From NCBI GenBank assembly GCA_002684605.1, contig NYVM01000061.1, positions 48,850 through 53,868 of the forward strand: a stretch of 5,019 nucleotides of DNA. The letters are read 5' to 3'. Position numbers and translations under genes: made by a program. This stretch comes from Candidatus Pelagibacterales bacterium. GTDB lineage: Bacteria > Pseudomonadota > Alphaproteobacteria > TMED109. Shown piece by piece: positions 4,727 through 5,019 of the stretch. The notes below the pieces were generated by a model. It was not told the origin of the DNA, did not search any database, and was given only the letters and a program-made list of their open reading frames with translations. Within the stretch, counting starts at the first letter, position 1; each line of letters begins with the position of its first letter.

Positions 4727-5019
4727 TTATTCCTGGAGTAAGGCATAACCTTCACCCCTAATTGTTAAAATATTAATAGGTCTTTTAGGGTTGTTTTCTA
4801 TTTTTTTTCTTAACCTGCTAATTGTAATATCAATTCCTCTAGATTCTAGGTTTAAATTTTTAATTAAAACATACCTATCAATAGTTTTACCATTACCTTT
4901 GACTAAGATCTTTAATAGTTCATTCTCTTTAGATGTTAAAATTATTTTTTGATTATTTCTCCATACTATAGCTAAAATAGGATCATAAATTATATTGCCA
5001 AACTTTATTATATTTGTTT
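4727..5019 (-). CDS. ompR: OmpR/PhoB-family response regulator, C-terminal part (5' end beyond window)
   Basis: The last 96 residues of a response regulator whose receiver domain lies beyond the right edge. I translated it back from the TAA at 4729-4727. What is visible is a complete-looking OmpR/PhoB winged-helix DNA-binding domain: FGNIIYDP (visible residues 6-13) begins the N-terminal sheet, ILTSKENELLKIL (26-38) corresponds to the family 'LTxxEfxLL', GIDITISRLRKKIENNP (61-77) is the recognition helix, and ILTIRGEGYAL (82-92 or so, 'TVRGxGY' in the family) forms the wing. The phospho-acceptor aspartate cannot be checked. The EnvZ-type kinase follows 11 nt downstream, so this is its probable partner. 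The ompR symbol reflects the EnvZ pairing and the domain; another OmpR-subfamily name is possible. Confidence 0.85.
   Translation of the reverse strand, partial: TNIIKFGNIIYDPILAIVWRNNQKIILTSKENELLKILVKGNGKTIDRYVLIKNLNLESRGIDITISRLRKKIENNPKRPINILTIRGEGYALLQE

Noticed and set aside
917..4729. Possible TGA-to-tryptophan recoding, because no visible gene uses TGA as a stop
   Set aside because: The tryptophans I checked are coded by TGG, no domain requires reading through a TGA, and six stops that are all TAA or TAG are expected at this base composition.
1..5019. Mobile element, CRISPR array, toxin-antitoxin pair, phage gene, tRNA or rRNA
   Set aside because: No transposase or integrase, regular repeats, target duplications, cloverleaf or rRNA-like sequence was seen; every sizeable frame belongs to a recognised chromosomal family.

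Overview
This 5 kb window is AT-rich and gene-dense. It reads as ordinary chromosome from a low-GC, streamlined alphaproteobacterium. That placement rests on my recognition of protein families, not on a marker gene: the HldD, UbiK, YbjN-type, EnvZ-type and COQ9-like proteins all resemble alphaproteobacterial family members. The genetic code looks standard: tryptophans are read from TGG and all six visible stop codons are TAA or TAG. The exact order cannot be fixed from this sequence.

Layout, left to right. (1) Positions 1-803, minus strand: the N-terminal 267 residues of HldD (RfaD), the epimerase that makes the heptose precursor of the LPS inner core. The gene runs off the left edge. (2) A 113-nt divergent intergenic region, then on the plus strand a small UbiK/YqiC (BMFP) family protein. 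(3) A 220-nt AT-rich gap with a candidate promoter and inverted repeat, then a YbjN-domain protein, pyrroline-5-carboxylate reductase (ProC) only 8 nt later, and, after 75 nt, a TetR-fold protein with a COQ9-like C-terminal half. (4) From 3399 to the right edge, on the minus strand, a two-component pair transcribed towards the middle of the window: an OmpR/PhoB-type response regulator (only its DNA-binding domain is visible) followed 11 nt later by an EnvZ-type sensor histidine kinase. The kinase gene and the TetR/COQ9-like gene converge tail to tail with one nucleotide between their stop codons.

How the genes may work together. The plus-strand cluster ubiK - ybjN - proC - TetR/COQ9-like is the most thought-provoking part, because its two ends resemble accessory proteins of ubiquinone biosynthesis (UbiK; COQ9). 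A shared role is inference only. ProC makes proline and the RR/HK pair probably senses envelope or osmotic state. HldD feeds LPS synthesis. I see no mobile element, CRISPR array, RNA gene or clearly novel system. The items worth a second look are the gene neighbourhood, the start of ybjN and the inverted repeat in front of it, and the 1-nt convergent junction.
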